Origin: Gramella sp. Hel_I_59 | GTDB lineage: Bacteria; Bacteroidota; Bacteroidia; Flavobacteriales; Flavobacteriaceae | Length of the DNA stretch: 64,000 nt | Direction of reading: 5' to 3' | Assembly (NCBI RefSeq): GCF_006714895.1 | Contig: NZ_VFME01000001.1 | Coordinates: forward strand, 2,356,001 to 2,420,000 | In this document: one piece after another, positions 32,067 to 41,282 of the stretch | Layout of the letters: each line of letters starts with the position of its first letter | How positions within the stretch are numbered: the stretch's first letter is position 1 | The notes under the pieces: model-generated | Seen by the model: the letters and a program-made list of their open reading frames with translations, nothing else | Databases searched by the model: none | Told to the model about the DNA's origin: nothing | Program-made: the position numbers and the translations under genes

Positions 32067-33101
32067 ATGCCTGCTACAAAAAGTAAGATTGTTATTCGAA
32101 CCATACTTTTGGCTGGTACTTTGATATCGCTCTATTTCGTTCCCTGGATACTCATCTGGGCTTGGATACTACCATTACCAGACAATGTGCAGGAACAATT
32201 AAACGAAGGTATCGAGCATGGCTTTGACGGAAGCATCGTTTATATTCAGCAGGGAGATCAGCCAGCAGAATTATATGCCGCAGGATGGCATGACCGCGAC
32301 CGCATTATAAGAGCTTATCCCGAAGCTTATTTCAAAATTGCGAGTATTGGCAAATTGTATGATGCGGTCGCAATTACAAAACTAGTAGCAGACGACCTTA
32401 TATCCCTGGATGAAAGCATTCTTAATTATTTTCCTGAGTTTGCCGGGCGAATTGAGTATGCTGAAAATATCAGCGTTCAAATGCTGGTCCAGCATCGCAG
32501 TGGTATGCCTAATTTTACTGATGTCCCGGATTTCTGGATGAATCCGCCAGAAAATACAGAGCAGACCCTGAAACTTTTTCTTGACAAACCCGCCAGTTTC
32601 GCACCTGGAACCGACTATGCTTACTCAAATTCGAATTATTTCCTGTTAGGTTTGCTAATGGAGAAGGTTACCAATAACTCCAATACGCAGGTGATACAGG
32701 ATAGAATTCTTGAGCCATTAAATCTGAAAAATACTTTCTTCAGCCTGGATGATATTGATCAGGATAAGCTAATGAGTGGTTATTATGTTGGAGTTGAAGA
32801 AGATATCAAGTCTACTAATTATCATTCGATGATCGCTACTGCGCAGGATGTGGGAATCTTTGTCAAAGCTCTGAATACTGGTAAATTACTTACCAAAGAG
32901 GAGAATGAGATTTATTCTTCCATCTATGTTTACGATCATACCGGACTCATCCCAGGTTACCAGAGTATTGCAAAATATCATGCAAATATCGATACGGTAG
33001 TGATCCAGTTCGTTAATACCGCAAATTTTGATGGCTATACCTGGAGTATTTCTGAAATTGTTTACGACCGAATTATAAAAATCTTAGAGAAGCGCGACTA
33101 A
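32067..33101 (+). CDS. Beta-lactamase-related serine hydrolase (class C fold)
   Basis: A 344-residue protein with an N-terminal membrane anchor (TILLAGTLISLYFVPWILIW). The penicillin-binding fold is intact: SxxK as ASIGK (Ser93, Lys96), the Y-x-N motif in YAYSNSNYF, and a KTG-like HTG in YDHTGLIPG. Family members are DD-peptidases, esterases or D-aminopeptidases, so this may trim peptidoglycan peptides or hydrolyse small esters; there is no direct evidence for beta-lactam resistance. It converges with the Nudix gene downstream, only 3 bases apart. Confidence 0.88.
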   Translation: MPATKSKIVIRTILLAGTLISLYFVPWILIWAWILPLPDNVQEQLNEGIEHGFDGSIVYIQQGDQPAELYAAGWHDRDRIIRAYPEAYFKIASIGKLYDAVAITKLVADDLISLDESILNYFPEFAGRIEYAENISVQMLVQHRSGMPNFTDVPDFWMNPPENTEQTLKLFLDKPASFAPGTDYAYSNSNYFLLGLLMEKVTNNSNTQVIQDRILEPLNLKNTFFSLDDIDQDKLMSGYYVGVEEDIKSTNYHSMIATAQDVGIFVKALNTGKLLTKEENEIYSSIYVYDHTGLIPGYQSIAKYHANIDTVVIQFVNTANFDGYTWSISEIVYDRIIKILEKRD

Positions 33102-33104
33102 GAT

Positions 33105-33695
33105 TTATGAATCTGCCTGCAGTAATTTCAATTGTAAATGCTGTAATAGCATGATCGTTTTACCATCTTTTATCTTTCCCGTTTTAATCATTTTTAACGC
33201 ATCATAAAACTTAAGTTCCAGGACTTCAATGTCTTCCTGTTCTTCAGCTACACCTCCACCCTCGCTTATTTTCATGTCTTCGTGATATTCAGCTATAAAG
33301 AAATGTACGATCTCGGTCACCGAACCTGGAGACATATAAGCTTCAAAAACTTTTTCGACATTGGAGATCTCATACCCGGTTTCCTCCTGCGTTTCTCTTC
33401 GAATACAATCTTCAGCACTATCTTGATCAAGCAGACCAGCACAGACTTCGATCATTATCCCTGAAGAGTTTCCGTTTAAAAAAGTAGGCATCCGGAATTG
33501 CCTGGTAAGAATCACAGTTTTCTTTTCTAAATTGTACAGTAGGATTGCCGCTCCATTTCCGCGATCATAAGCCTCTCTACTTTGCCGCTCCCAATTACCA
33601 TCATTTTTTCTGAAGTCAAAATTTACTTTTTTGAGCGTGTACCAGTTATCAGATAAAATTTCAATTTCTAAATTATCAACTCGTTCTTGTTTCAT
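33105..33695 (-). CDS. nudK: Nudix hydrolase, NudK-like GDP-mannose pyrophosphatase
   Basis: I prefer the ATG at 33695 (MKQERV…) to the one at 33722, since homologues I recall start there. The ~196-residue protein carries a complete Nudix box [20 protein letters not shown] with GY after it (G-x5-E-x7-R-E-x-x-E-E-x-G pattern). Segments [45 protein letters not shown] and [16 protein letters not shown] match the NudK group closely. NudK hydrolyses GDP-mannose to GMP and mannose-1-phosphate. That fits a genome region with a GDP-mannose-forming enzyme at 53478, though the two genes are far apart. Confidence 0.85.
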   Translation of the reverse strand: MKQERVDNLEIEILSDNWYTLKKVNFDFRKNDGNWERQSREAYDRGNGAAILLYNLEKKTVILTRQFRMPTFLNGNSSGIMIEVCAGLLDQDSAEDCIRRETQEETGYEISNVEKVFEAYMSPGSVTEIVHFFIAEYHEDMKISEGGGVAEEQEDIEVLELKFYDALKMIKTGKIKDGKTIMLLQHLQLKLLQADS

Positions 33696-33828
33696 TACTT
33701 CTGAAAAATTTAAAGTTCGCAAGATAATAAGCAGTTTTCATTCGAAATGCTTAAAACCAGATATAGTGCAAAAACTTCAGTTTACAGAATTACAAATATT
33801 TTACTAACTTTAAATACATTGAAAATGA

Positions 33829-34179
33829 ATGTCTTACGAAAATCACTATTCCATGTCTGTAGAGCGAGGTCCTAAAAGTTTACACGAGCACAATAAATCA
33901 TTACTGTATTCACAGAAACCTAAATTCAAGGAAGATCTTCGGGACCCGATCAATAGTGATCGTATACGTTTGGATGGCGTGAAATTCAGAAATTATTCTT
34001 CAGAAGAACTTGAGCAGGTACTTGCTGAAATAAAACTCAATGCTGCCAGGGATCTACGCCAACAATATAAATTGATGGTCGTCTCCATGATCATTTCAGT
34101 TTTGATCATGCTATTTTTAAAATATAAATTAGATCAAAGATTCAGCATCGTAGAATCTGCAGCTACCGACCTATTATAA
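33829..34179 (+). CDS. Single-span protein of unknown function
   Basis: A 116-residue protein; hydrophilic N-terminal ~78 residues (SVERGPKSLHEHNKSLLYSQ, SSEELEQVLAEIKLNAARDL) and one membrane span (LMVVSMIISVLIMLFL) near the C-terminus. The helical region before the span may be a coiled coil. No family recognised. Divergent from the Nudix gene. Confidence 0.65.
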   Translation: MSYENHYSMSVERGPKSLHEHNKSLLYSQKPKFKEDLRDPINSDRIRLDGVKFRNYSSEELEQVLAEIKLNAARDLRQQYKLMVVSMIISVLIMLFLKYKLDQRFSIVESAATDLL

Positions 34180-34274
34180 AATTTATCCCGCCAGATTTTA
34201 TAGAATAAGATGTAATACCAGGAATTATCTTGATCGTAAATCATATATTTCAGCTATAAATAATAGACATCCAA

Positions 34275-34802
34275 ATGAGTAAAATCTTAGCAAGCCTGCT
34301 TTTAATACTTTCACTTAACTTAAATGCTCAGGAAATTTCAGAAAAGAAAAGTCAGGATAACTATTTGCATGACCTTATCGCAGATCTAATTCAGAAAGAA
34401 GAAATTGCCAGCGATCCTGTCATCATTTTAAATGAACAACTTCTAACCTCTGATATCCTAGATACACTCAGTATTTCAAAATTTGAAATAACCTCTTATG
34501 CTGTTCTTAAGAAAGAACAAAGCGATGTTGAGGATAAGTTTGGGAAACAAGGGCTTAACGGAGTACTCATGATCAAAACCAAATCTTATCAGGAGACCGT
34601 TAGAGATAATGATTATCTGGCGCAAGAGGATGTTTTGTATCTAGTCGATGGAAAAGCCGCACATAGCTCAATGCTGAAAGATATGGATCCGGAAACCATT
34701 GCGAAAATTGATGTATTAAAAGATCAGGACTCTATCGCAAAGTATACAAGCGAGGAGATTAATGGAATCATAAAGATCCAGCTAAAAAAAGAGACTAAAT
34801 AA
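34275..34802 (+). CDS. Secreted TonB-plug-like protein
   Basis: A 175-residue protein with signal peptide MSKILASLLLILSLNLNAQ. Two plug-like elements are seen: KFGKQGLNGVLMIKTK (plug motif G-x-x-G-x-NG-hhhh-K) and, after VLYLVDGKAAHSSMLKDMDP, the second KYTSEEINGIIKIQL. The phrase LYLVDGK is typical of plug domains. No barrel follows, so this is a stand-alone plug-like protein, similar in plan to the cassette-17 product. Confidence 0.7.
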   Translation: MSKILASLLLILSLNLNAQEISEKKSQDNYLHDLIADLIQKEEIASDPVIILNEQLLTSDILDTLSISKFEITSYAVLKKEQSDVEDKFGKQGLNGVLMIKTKSYQETVRDNDYLAQEDVLYLVDGKAAHSSMLKDMDPETIAKIDVLKDQDSIAKYTSEEINGIIKIQLKKETK

Positions 34803-34875
34803 CGGTGAACACCAATGCTGAGTAAAGTTTCATATTTTTATTAAATTGAAAAAAGTTTAATAAAAGAATTGGATC

Positions 34876-35610
34876 ATGAGTAAGCCAGACTTCAGTAATC
34901 TACGTTGTATCTATATTAACTGTACGCTGAAAAAATCACCAAGGGAGAGCCATACATCAAAATTAATAGAACTTTCCGCAGAGATCATGCGGCGGGAAAA
35001 TGTGGAAGTGGAAGAAATAAGGTTTATCGATCATGATATTGCTACTGGTATTTATCCCGATATGACAGAACATGGTTGGGATAAGGATGAATGGCCAGCT
35101 ATTTATGATAAGATCATGGCTGCAGATATATTAGTTCTTGGAACACCAATCTGGCTTGGCGAAAAATCTTCCATGGCCCAGAAACTTATAGAAAGGTTGT
35201 ATGCCATGAGCGGTGTTCAAAACGATAAAGGTCAGTATGTATTTTACGGTAAGGTTGGAGGTACGCTTATCACCGGGAATGAAGATGGGATCAAACATTG
35301 TGCGATGGGGATTCTTTATTCTATGCAACATGTTGGTTTTAGCATTCCTCCTCAGGCAGATGCAGGCTGGATAGGAGAAGTTGGCCCTGGCCCGAGTTAC
35401 GGTGATACTGAGTGGAAAGACGATAAACTTGATCCACCAGCTGGTTTTGGAAGTAATTTCACTAATAAGAATACTACTTTCATGACCTATAATTTAATGC
35501 ATTTGGCGTCCAGTCTCAAAGATCAAGGTGGTTATCCTGCTTATGGAAATTCGGCCGAAGGCTGGGAAGATGGGAAGCGCTGGAATTTCGAAAATCCTGA
35601 GTATCGATAA
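34876..35610 (+). CDS. Flavodoxin-fold NAD(P)H-dependent FMN reductase-like protein
   Basis: A 244-residue cytosolic protein of the NADPH-dependent FMN reductase / flavodoxin-like superfamily: IYINCTLKKSPRESHTSKLI forms the FMN phosphate loop after strand 1, and ADILVLGTPIWLGEKSSMAQ with KLIERLY is the second FMN contact. GKVGGTLITGNEDGIKHC follows. The C-terminal ~70 residues (GEVGPGPSYGDTEWKDDKLD) match a flavobacterial version of the family. It probably reduces a quinone or flavin; substrate unknown. Confidence 0.83.
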   Translation: MSKPDFSNLRCIYINCTLKKSPRESHTSKLIELSAEIMRRENVEVEEIRFIDHDIATGIYPDMTEHGWDKDEWPAIYDKIMAADILVLGTPIWLGEKSSMAQKLIERLYAMSGVQNDKGQYVFYGKVGGTLITGNEDGIKHCAMGILYSMQHVGFSIPPQADAGWIGEVGPGPSYGDTEWKDDKLDPPAGFGSNFTNKNTTFMTYNLMHLASSLKDQGGYPAYGNSAEGWEDGKRWNFENPEYR

Positions 35611-35632
35611 AACTATTTTCAGAATATAATTA

Positions 35633-35908
35633 ATGAGAATCTTTTTGAACTTATTGCTTTTTCAGAGAAATATTATGCTCACAGCATTACCTATTTCTTT
35701 ACTGATAGCCGCTCTAACTTCTGAATTTTCAAATTTTGGATTCTTCTACTTTCTTAGCAGTCTTCTAATCCACCTAAGTGTTTATAGCATCAATCCACCT
35801 AAAGAACTATATTTTTATCTAAATAACGGATTCTCCAGAGTTCAGCTCTTTTTAAGTACAATCTTTATTTCGGTTTTAATGATCCTTATATCACAGCTTT
35901 TTGAGTAA
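35633..35908 (+). CDS. Small membrane protein, likely partner of the ABC ATPase
   Basis: A 91-residue protein with three hydrophobic segments (MLTALPISLLIAALTS, FFYFLSSLLIHLSVYSI, LFLSTIFISVLMILIS). Its stop overlaps the TTG start of the ATPase gene by 8 bases, so the two are translationally coupled. It is far shorter than a usual ABC permease; it may be a partial or accessory membrane subunit. Confidence 0.65.
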   Translation: MRIFLNLLLFQRNIMLTALPISLLIAALTSEFSNFGFFYFLSSLLIHLSVYSINPPKELYFYLNNGFSRVQLFLSTIFISVLMILISQLFE

Positions 35909-36551
35909 ACTTCAACTTGATAGTGTACAAAAGGCTTATGATGGTCAAAAGATCCTGAACGATGTCTACCTGCAGTGTTCAACAGGAGAAGTGGTTGGTT
36001 TACTGGGAAGAAACGGAAGTGGGAAATCAACGTTACTGAAGATCATGTTTGGGTCATTGAGAGCTGACAGTCGGTTTCTAAAAATTGATGACAAGGTTTA
36101 TTCAGGCTCGAAATCTATAAAAGATATCAAGTACTTACCGCAGGATAGCTTTTTAATTAAGAGTATAAATGTTAAGAGTACTATCAAACTGTTTCTTAGA
36201 CGGCAGTATAGCAGAATAGTTCTGGATTTGCCTATGGTAAAGCCGATATTGAGTGAGCGCGTAGGTCATCTAAGTCTAGGACAAAAAAGAACTCTGGAAG
36301 TTCTGCTATTGCTTTATTCTGAATCCAGATTTCTATTACTGGACGAACCTTTTAACGGACTCAGTCCTACCAGCAGAGAAGTAATCTCGCAACTTATACA
36401 GGAAAGAAAAGAACACAAAGGCATCATTATTACAGATCATGATTACCGCAACGTAATATCACTATCAGATCGAATAATGCTTATGGACAGTGGTAATCTT
36501 CGGGAAATCGATGATTTAAATCGGTTGACTCAGTACGGTTATCTTACTTGA
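35901..36551 (+). CDS. ABC transporter ATP-binding protein
   Basis: A 216-residue ATPase starting at TTG 35901. Walker A GRNGSGKST, signature LSLGQKR (variant of LSGGQ), Walker B FLLLDEP and the switch His in ITDHD are all present; the Q-loop is YLPQDS. It has the size of a single ATPase subunit. It probably energises the overlapping small membrane protein or an unlinked permease; the substrate cannot be told. Confidence 0.85.
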   Translation: MSKLQLDSVQKAYDGQKILNDVYLQCSTGEVVGLLGRNGSGKSTLLKIMFGSLRADSRFLKIDDKVYSGSKSIKDIKYLPQDSFLIKSINVKSTIKLFLRRQYSRIVLDLPMVKPILSERVGHLSLGQKRTLEVLLLLYSESRFLLLDEPFNGLSPTSREVISQLIQERKEHKGIIITDHDYRNVISLSDRIMLMDSGNLREIDDLNRLTQYGYLT

Positions 36552-36629
36552 AAATCGTTAGTAAATTCAGCCTGTTGGTAATAAAGCTTCAGAAAAAGCA
36601 TTAAATCGTAACTTTATGAAAAAGATGCT

Positions 36630-37364
36630 ATGAAAAATCATTACAATTTGTTCCTGTTATTGCTGCTTGTATTAAGTATGACAGCATGCGGACAGACAAA
36701 AAAAGAAAGCAACGAAGAGGAAACCTATACTTTTAAAAACGGTGATCCAAACGGAATTGGAAAGTGGTATATGGGTAGAGAGATCGCGCATGTCATGGGT
36801 TATCAAGGAATAAACTGGCTGGAAAGATCTGATCGCGAAAAGGAGGAAAATACGAGTCAGTTACTGAAGAACATGAATATCCAGCCTGGTGATACGATCG
36901 CTGATGTTGGTGCCGGCAGTGGATATCATGCTTTTAAAATGGCGAAATTGGCTACCGAAGGTTTTACTTATGCGGTGGATATACAGCCAGAAATGCTTCA
37001 GGCGATTTCAACAAAGCAGTCAGAACAACAGGTGAATAATATTCAAACCATTCAGGGTTCAGAAAAAAGTATAAATCTGGATGAGAATTCAGTTTCAAAA
37101 ATATTGCTGGTGGATGTCTATCATGAATTTAATTTTCCGAAGGAAATGATAGAATCCATGCACAAATCTCTGACTTCTGATGGTAAAATTTATTTGATCG
37201 AATATAAAGCTGAGGATGCGAGCATTCCGATCAAGGAAATTCACAAAATGAGTGAAAAACAGGCCGTAAAAGAATTTAAAGCCTCCGGTTTTAAACTGGA
37301 GCAGAATGTTGAGAATTTACCCTGGCAGCATTGCCTGATCTTTGTAAAAGAAAAAACGAATTAG
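36630..37364 (+). CDS. Lipoprotein with a class I SAM methyltransferase domain
   Basis: A 244-residue protein beginning with a lipoprotein signal (…LVLSMTAC, Cys20), which is unusual for a methyltransferase. The Rossmann-type domain is complete: motif I ADVGAGSGYHAFKMAK, acidic motif II AVDIQP, and LLVDVYHEF where motif IV is expected. The upstream conserved segment MGREIAHVMGYQGINWLERS resembles flavobacterial extracytoplasmic methyltransferase-like proteins. Whether S-adenosylmethionine is available outside the cytoplasm is not clear, so the true site or activity is open. Confidence 0.8.
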   Translation: MKNHYNLFLLLLLVLSMTACGQTKKESNEEETYTFKNGDPNGIGKWYMGREIAHVMGYQGINWLERSDREKEENTSQLLKNMNIQPGDTIADVGAGSGYHAFKMAKLATEGFTYAVDIQPEMLQAISTKQSEQQVNNIQTIQGSEKSINLDENSVSKILLVDVYHEFNFPKEMIESMHKSLTSDGKIYLIEYKAEDASIPIKEIHKMSEKQAVKEFKASGFKLEQNVENLPWQHCLIFVKEKTN

Positions 37365-37441
37365 CTCTGCCGAAAAAATCTAATAAAACTATAAATTCAA
37401 CAATTTTAAATCCAGTTCAATTTTAAAAAGTTTTTTAACCT

Positions 37442-38380
37442 ATGACGTGGAAATACCTGTTTCTAAGTATCCTTGTTAGTTTTATGTTCTATACACCCAA
37501 CTCCAATGCGCAACTTCCGGATATCGAGATCATGCATGAGCGCAGAGGTGATAAAAGTATCGAGTTCAGTTACCGGAAGAATAAACCAGGCACTTACTAT
37601 CTAAAATTGGAGTTTCCAGATCTTAAAAATACCAATCACGGTGATCACAAACAGATTCTGGATCATGATTATGGCAATCTTACCGTATTGCGTGCAATTA
37701 ATCGGGAAGAGGAAATAGGCTATTCATATACCTTCTCCTATATACGGGGCATTCCAAATCCTGAAGTGGACTCAACTTTTAAGTACTTGTTACCTTTGAA
37801 AACTTCAGAAACCGCCAGAATAGTAGAGACCAGTCAACAAAATGCAGAAGAAAACCTAGCAATGGTTACCGGAAACTGGATCTCCTATATAATCACCAAA
37901 GGTGAGAGTTTTCCCGTTCACGCAATGAGGGAAGGTGTAGTTGTAGAAGTAAGAAATTCAAGCGCTGATAGTATCTCCCAGGATGTACGAAATAGTATTA
38001 TTATTGAGCATAAAGACGGAACCTATGCAAATTACCAGGGTTTGGAGGAAATCAAGGTTCTTCCAGGAGAAGAGGTATATCCAAACCAATATCTTGGCGA
38101 TGCACAGAAATTCGAAGACCAGAAACACCGACTCGATTTTTCTGTAAATTACATTTATAGTGAAAAATTTGAAGGAAACCGCCAGAATGCATTGAAACAG
38201 GATGAGGCTAATTTTAATTTTCTGAAGCCAATTTTCTATGCTAAAGATTATTCAGGAGTTATCGATTCTGGCAAAGAATACACCATGGAAATGACTCAGG
38301 AAATCTTTACACAGGACTTTTCTAAAAGAGATCTTAGAAGATTTAAAAAGAATCCGTCTCAGTTTAACTGGACAAATTGA
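37442..38380 (+). CDS. Degenerate M23-like (LytM) domain protein
   Basis: A 312-residue secreted protein (signal peptide ending near SNAQ). Residues ~155-240 follow the M23 fold: GESFPVHAMREGVVVEVRNS, NSIIIEHKDGTYANYQGLEE, VLPGEEVYPNQYLGDA. The zinc motif H-x-H is replaced by HRLDFSV and the first ligand H-x3-D is missing, so it is probably not a peptidase. Such inactive LytM proteins in other bacteria regulate amidases or bind glycans; that is only a suggestion here. Confidence 0.72.
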   Translation: MTWKYLFLSILVSFMFYTPNSNAQLPDIEIMHERRGDKSIEFSYRKNKPGTYYLKLEFPDLKNTNHGDHKQILDHDYGNLTVLRAINREEEIGYSYTFSYIRGIPNPEVDSTFKYLLPLKTSETARIVETSQQNAEENLAMVTGNWISYIITKGESFPVHAMREGVVVEVRNSSADSISQDVRNSIIIEHKDGTYANYQGLEEIKVLPGEEVYPNQYLGDAQKFEDQKHRLDFSVNYIYSEKFEGNRQNALKQDEANFNFLKPIFYAKDYSGVIDSGKEYTMEMTQEIFTQDFSKRDLRRFKKNPSQFNWTN

Positions 38381-38438
38381 TCAGCCTTTATTAAATTGTA
38401 ATTCGAAAATATCTTTAATTAAGAAAACGAGATTTTTT

Positions 38439-38666
38439 ATGTGGAGTACTATCATCATCACTTTGATCATTCTAAGCCTCGTTCTATGGATCTGGGCACT
38501 GGTGGATATTCTAAAAACCAGGTTCAGTTCTCCCATTCTGCAGGTATTATTGATCCTTATGATCTTTTTATTTCCTGTAATTGGATCACTCGTATACTTT
38601 CAATTCAAGCATAGATTTACAGAATCAGAGAGAAGCTTTGAACCTGCATTCAAACCAAGAAATTAG
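38439..38666 (+). CDS. PLDc_N-like small membrane protein
   Basis: A 75-residue protein with two spans (TIIITLIILSLVLWIWALVD and VLLILMIFLFPVIGSLVYF) separated by DILKTRFSSP. The order of spans, the central Asp, and P-x-x-G-x-x-x-Y pattern match the phospholipase D nuclease N-terminal (PLDc_N) domain, here stand-alone. Confidence 0.75.
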   Translation: MWSTIIITLIILSLVLWIWALVDILKTRFSSPILQVLLILMIFLFPVIGSLVYFQFKHRFTESERSFEPAFKPRN

Positions 38667-38829
38667 CATCCAAAGTTTACATTCTTCTGAAAATTTAGCC
38701 TGGTTTATAATGCTTATACAGCTTTAAGTTTCTTCGGAAGGAGCCAGCTCTTTATCTGGAGATCAAATTTTAGGTAGTATGATAGTTTTCTGAAACATTT
38801 TCCTATTTTCGTCGGAAGGTGAAGTCCCT

Positions 38830-39399
38830 ATGAATAAACAGAAATCAAGAATAAAACAAGCCCGGATCTTAAGAATTTTCAGAAAGATCCATCGTACTAT
38901 GGGTGCTTTTTTATTCGTATTCTTTTTTATCGTTTCCGTCTCCGGTATCCTTCTGGGAGCCAAGAAAAATACTGCTGGCTATATTCTTCCAGAAACCCAA
39001 AGCGGACAAACTTCAAATTTTGAAGAATGGAAGTCTATTGCTGTCCTTGAAAATATTGCCCAACAAACATTGAAGGACTCGGTTTCATCTTCATTATCCA
39101 GCGATATTGACAGGATGGATATTCGCAAGGAAAAAGGTATTGTAAAGTTTCTTTTCGAAAATCACATTCACGAGATACAACTTGATGGTGCTACAGGTGA
39201 AGTGCTAAGTATTGGCCAGAGAAGATCAGATGTTATAGAGAATATTCATGATGGTTCTATTGTAGATGATTACCTGGGCACCGGTGGCTACTTTAAGTTG
39301 ATCTACTCTGTGAGTATGGGGATTGCATTACTAGTATTTACCATTACCGGGTTCTGGCTTTGGTATGGTCCCAAGAAATTGCGTAAGACTGGCAGATGA
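38830..39399 (+). CDS. PepSY-associated membrane protein
   Basis: A 189-residue protein: a first span (MGAFLFVFFFIVSVSGILLG) after the typical RKIHRTMG motif, a periplasmic PepSY-like region (LSSDIDRMDIRKEKGIVKFL, IHEIQLDGATGEVLSIGQRR) with DVIENIHDGSI, and a second span (LIYSVSMGIALLVFTITGFW). Short PepSY membrane proteins often accompany iron-uptake or reductase systems. No such gene is adjacent. Confidence 0.82.
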   Translation: MNKQKSRIKQARILRIFRKIHRTMGAFLFVFFFIVSVSGILLGAKKNTAGYILPETQSGQTSNFEEWKSIAVLENIAQQTLKDSVSSSLSSDIDRMDIRKEKGIVKFLFENHIHEIQLDGATGEVLSIGQRRSDVIENIHDGSIVDDYLGTGGYFKLIYSVSMGIALLVFTITGFWLWYGPKKLRKTGR

Positions 39400-39400
39400 T

Positions 39401-40117
39401 CTATTTAAAATGCTTCTCTCCTACTTCGTAATGAATATAGTTTCGCTTCATCCATAAATAACCAAAGCAATCTATTAAAGGTTTGATCAACCTATTTCGC
39501 AGTCCAAATTTTGCTGTTCCGGCTACTCTTGGGTAATGGCGAATTGGGATCTGAATCACTTTACCTCCCTGTAACATGATCATTGCCGGTACAAACCTGT
39601 GCAGTCCTTTAAAAAAGGGAATTCGCTTAGCGTAATCTGTATGCATGATCTTTAGGGGACAACCCGTATCATACATCCCATCATTCGTGAAAAAGTTCCT
39701 GACGTTATTGGCGACTGTGGAGGAAAGATTCTTTTTAAAAGAATCCTTACGCTGATTCCTATACCCGTTTACTAATTGATAATTATTGATTTCTTTTAGC
39801 AGAACTTCAAAGTCTTCAGGATCTGTTTGAAGATCGGAATCTATATATCCGGTAAGACTGGTGGTTACGTGGTCGATCCCAGCTTTGATCGCCGCACTTA
39901 GACCGGCATTTTTCGTAAAGGATATGTAACTGAAATGTTCAGATCTTTCACAGATTTCCCTGACTATTTTCAAACTTTGATCTGTTGACCCATCATTTAC
40001 CAGTAATATTTGAGTCGGAACACTGGATTTTTCTGCAAACTCTCCAAGTTTCTGCTCAACGCGGAGCAGGTTCTCTTCTTCGTTAAATAAAGGAACTATA
40101 ACAGTTAATTGGTGCAT
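39401..40117 (-). CDS. Glycosyltransferase family 2, dolichol-phosphate-mannose-synthase-like
   Basis: A 238-residue GT2 enzyme. The nucleotide-binding start TVIVPLFNEEENLLRVEQKL, LLVNDGSTDQSL, and GYIDSDLQTDPEDF (D-x-D) are intact. Short length without C-terminal spans matches the group that transfers a sugar to undecaprenyl or dolichyl phosphate (DPM1-like). It likely acts at the inner membrane in glycan assembly. It converges on the PepSY gene. Confidence 0.85.
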   Translation of the reverse strand: MHQLTVIVPLFNEEENLLRVEQKLGEFAEKSSVPTQILLVNDGSTDQSLKIVREICERSEHFSYISFTKNAGLSAAIKAGIDHVTTSLTGYIDSDLQTDPEDFEVLLKEINNYQLVNGYRNQRKDSFKKNLSSTVANNVRNFFTNDGMYDTGCPLKIMHTDYAKRIPFFKGLHRFVPAMIMLQGGKVIQIPIRHYPRVAGTAKFGLRNRLIKPLIDCFGYLWMKRNYIHYEVGEKHFK

Positions 40118-40210
40118 TCAGCAATATTGGTCAAACGATGTATGAAAATCTTAAACTGCCGCAAATATATAAATATTGCTCAATAGTAATTTTCATGTGC
40201 TTCCGAAGCA

Positions 40211-40246
40211 TAAAAAAACCGACAACACAATTGTTGCCGGTTTCTT
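40211..40246 (-). terminator. Hairpin terminator downstream of tRNA-Pro
   Basis: AAACCGACAAC and GTTGCCGGTTT form an imperfect stem around ACAATT. On the minus strand it lies just after the tRNA and ends in a T run. Confidence 0.7.
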
Positions 40247-40249
40247 TTG

Positions 40250-40323
40250 TCGAGATGACAGGATTTGAACCTGCGACCCCACGCCCCCCAGGCGTTGACG
40301 CTACCAGACTGCGCCACATCTCG
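40250..40323 (-). tRNA. tRNA-Pro (anticodon GGG)
   Basis: Read on the minus strand it folds as a cloverleaf: acceptor stem CGAGATG / CATCTCG, D arm GCGC…GCGT, anticodon loop CTGGGGG giving GGG, five-base variable loop, and T arm GCAGG-TTCAAAT-CCTGT. Discriminator A at 40250, no encoded CCA. The anticodon stem has one A-G mismatch at its top. Confidence 0.93.
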
Positions 40324-40390
40324 ATTGCTTTGCAAAAATAAGCTGGTTTCGTAGAGAATTCAAAATAATTTCGAGTAAACAATAGCCTTA

Positions 40391-41236
40391 CTAAAGGTCC
40401 ATTTCTTCCATAAAAGTATCTGGATGAGCTCCAGTACGCGTATTATCTTCCAGAGCATCAATTTCAGCTACCTCATCTTCCGTTAGTTGAAAATCAAAGA
40501 CATCGGCATTTTCCTGAATTCGTTGCTTATGTACACTCTTCGGAATAGTCGCAACCCCTTTTTGCAGATCCCAGCGAATTACTATTTGTGCTTCAGACTT
40601 TCCATATTTTTCAGCAATAGTTCCAATAAGCTCATTCTCTAATATTTCTCCTCGCATAAGTGGTGACCAGGCCTGATACTGGATCTTATTCTTCTTGCAG
40701 TAGTCAAGAATATCCTGCTGAACTAGTTTAGGATGAAATTCATTTTGCAAAACCATGGGCTGCACACCTCCGAGTTCTTTAATACTTTCCAGCTGATGGA
40801 TCATGCAATTACAAACTCCAATGGCTTTAGTTTTTCCTTCCTCGTAAAGCTCCTGCAAAACTTTCCAGGATTCCAGATATTTACCAGGCTTTGGCCAGTG
40901 AATCAGGTATAGATCTAGGTATTCCAGTTCCATTCTTTCCAGAGTCTCTTCAAAAGCTTTGCGTGTGGTTTCCATCCCCTGGTCTTCTATCCAAAGCTTG
41001 GATGTGATAAAGATCTCTTCTCTAGGAATACCGCTTTTTCTAATCGCTTCCCCTACTCCCTTTTCATTTCCGTAAAATGTTGCGGTATCTATCAATCTGT
41101 AACCAGTTTCAAGAGCAGCTGCAATTGCATTATTGATCTCTTCTCCGTTATCGGCTTTATATACCCCAAGCCCTAAACCCGGCATTTTATAACCGTTATG
41201 CAATTCTATTTTACTACTAATACTATCTAACATCAT
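40391..41236 (-). CDS. Aldo/keto reductase
   Basis: A 281-residue TIM-barrel oxidoreductase. The catalytic tetrad is visible as Asp and Tyr in RLIDTATFYGNE, Lys in FITSKLWIED and His in LYLIHWPKP. NADPH-binding residues appear in IPKSVHKQRIQENADVFDF. It reduces aldehydes or ketones such as methylglyoxal with NADPH in the cytosol; the substrate cannot be told. ATG start at 41236 or the next Met one codon later. Confidence 0.92.
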   Translation of the reverse strand: MMLDSISSKIELHNGYKMPGLGLGVYKADNGEEINNAIAAALETGYRLIDTATFYGNEKGVGEAIRKSGIPREEIFITSKLWIEDQGMETTRKAFEETLERMELEYLDLYLIHWPKPGKYLESWKVLQELYEEGKTKAIGVCNCMIHQLESIKELGGVQPMVLQNEFHPKLVQQDILDYCKKNKIQYQAWSPLMRGEILENELIGTIAEKYGKSEAQIVIRWDLQKGVATIPKSVHKQRIQENADVFDFQLTEDEVAEIDALEDNTRTGAHPDTFMEEMDL

Positions 41237-41282
41237 CTTCTTTTTTGAGAAAGTTAAGAGTATAAGTAGAACATCTGAGTCT

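Noticed and set aside
40131..40382. Two ORFs over the tRNA-Pro
   Set aside because: They are created by the tRNA and its terminator on opposite strands.
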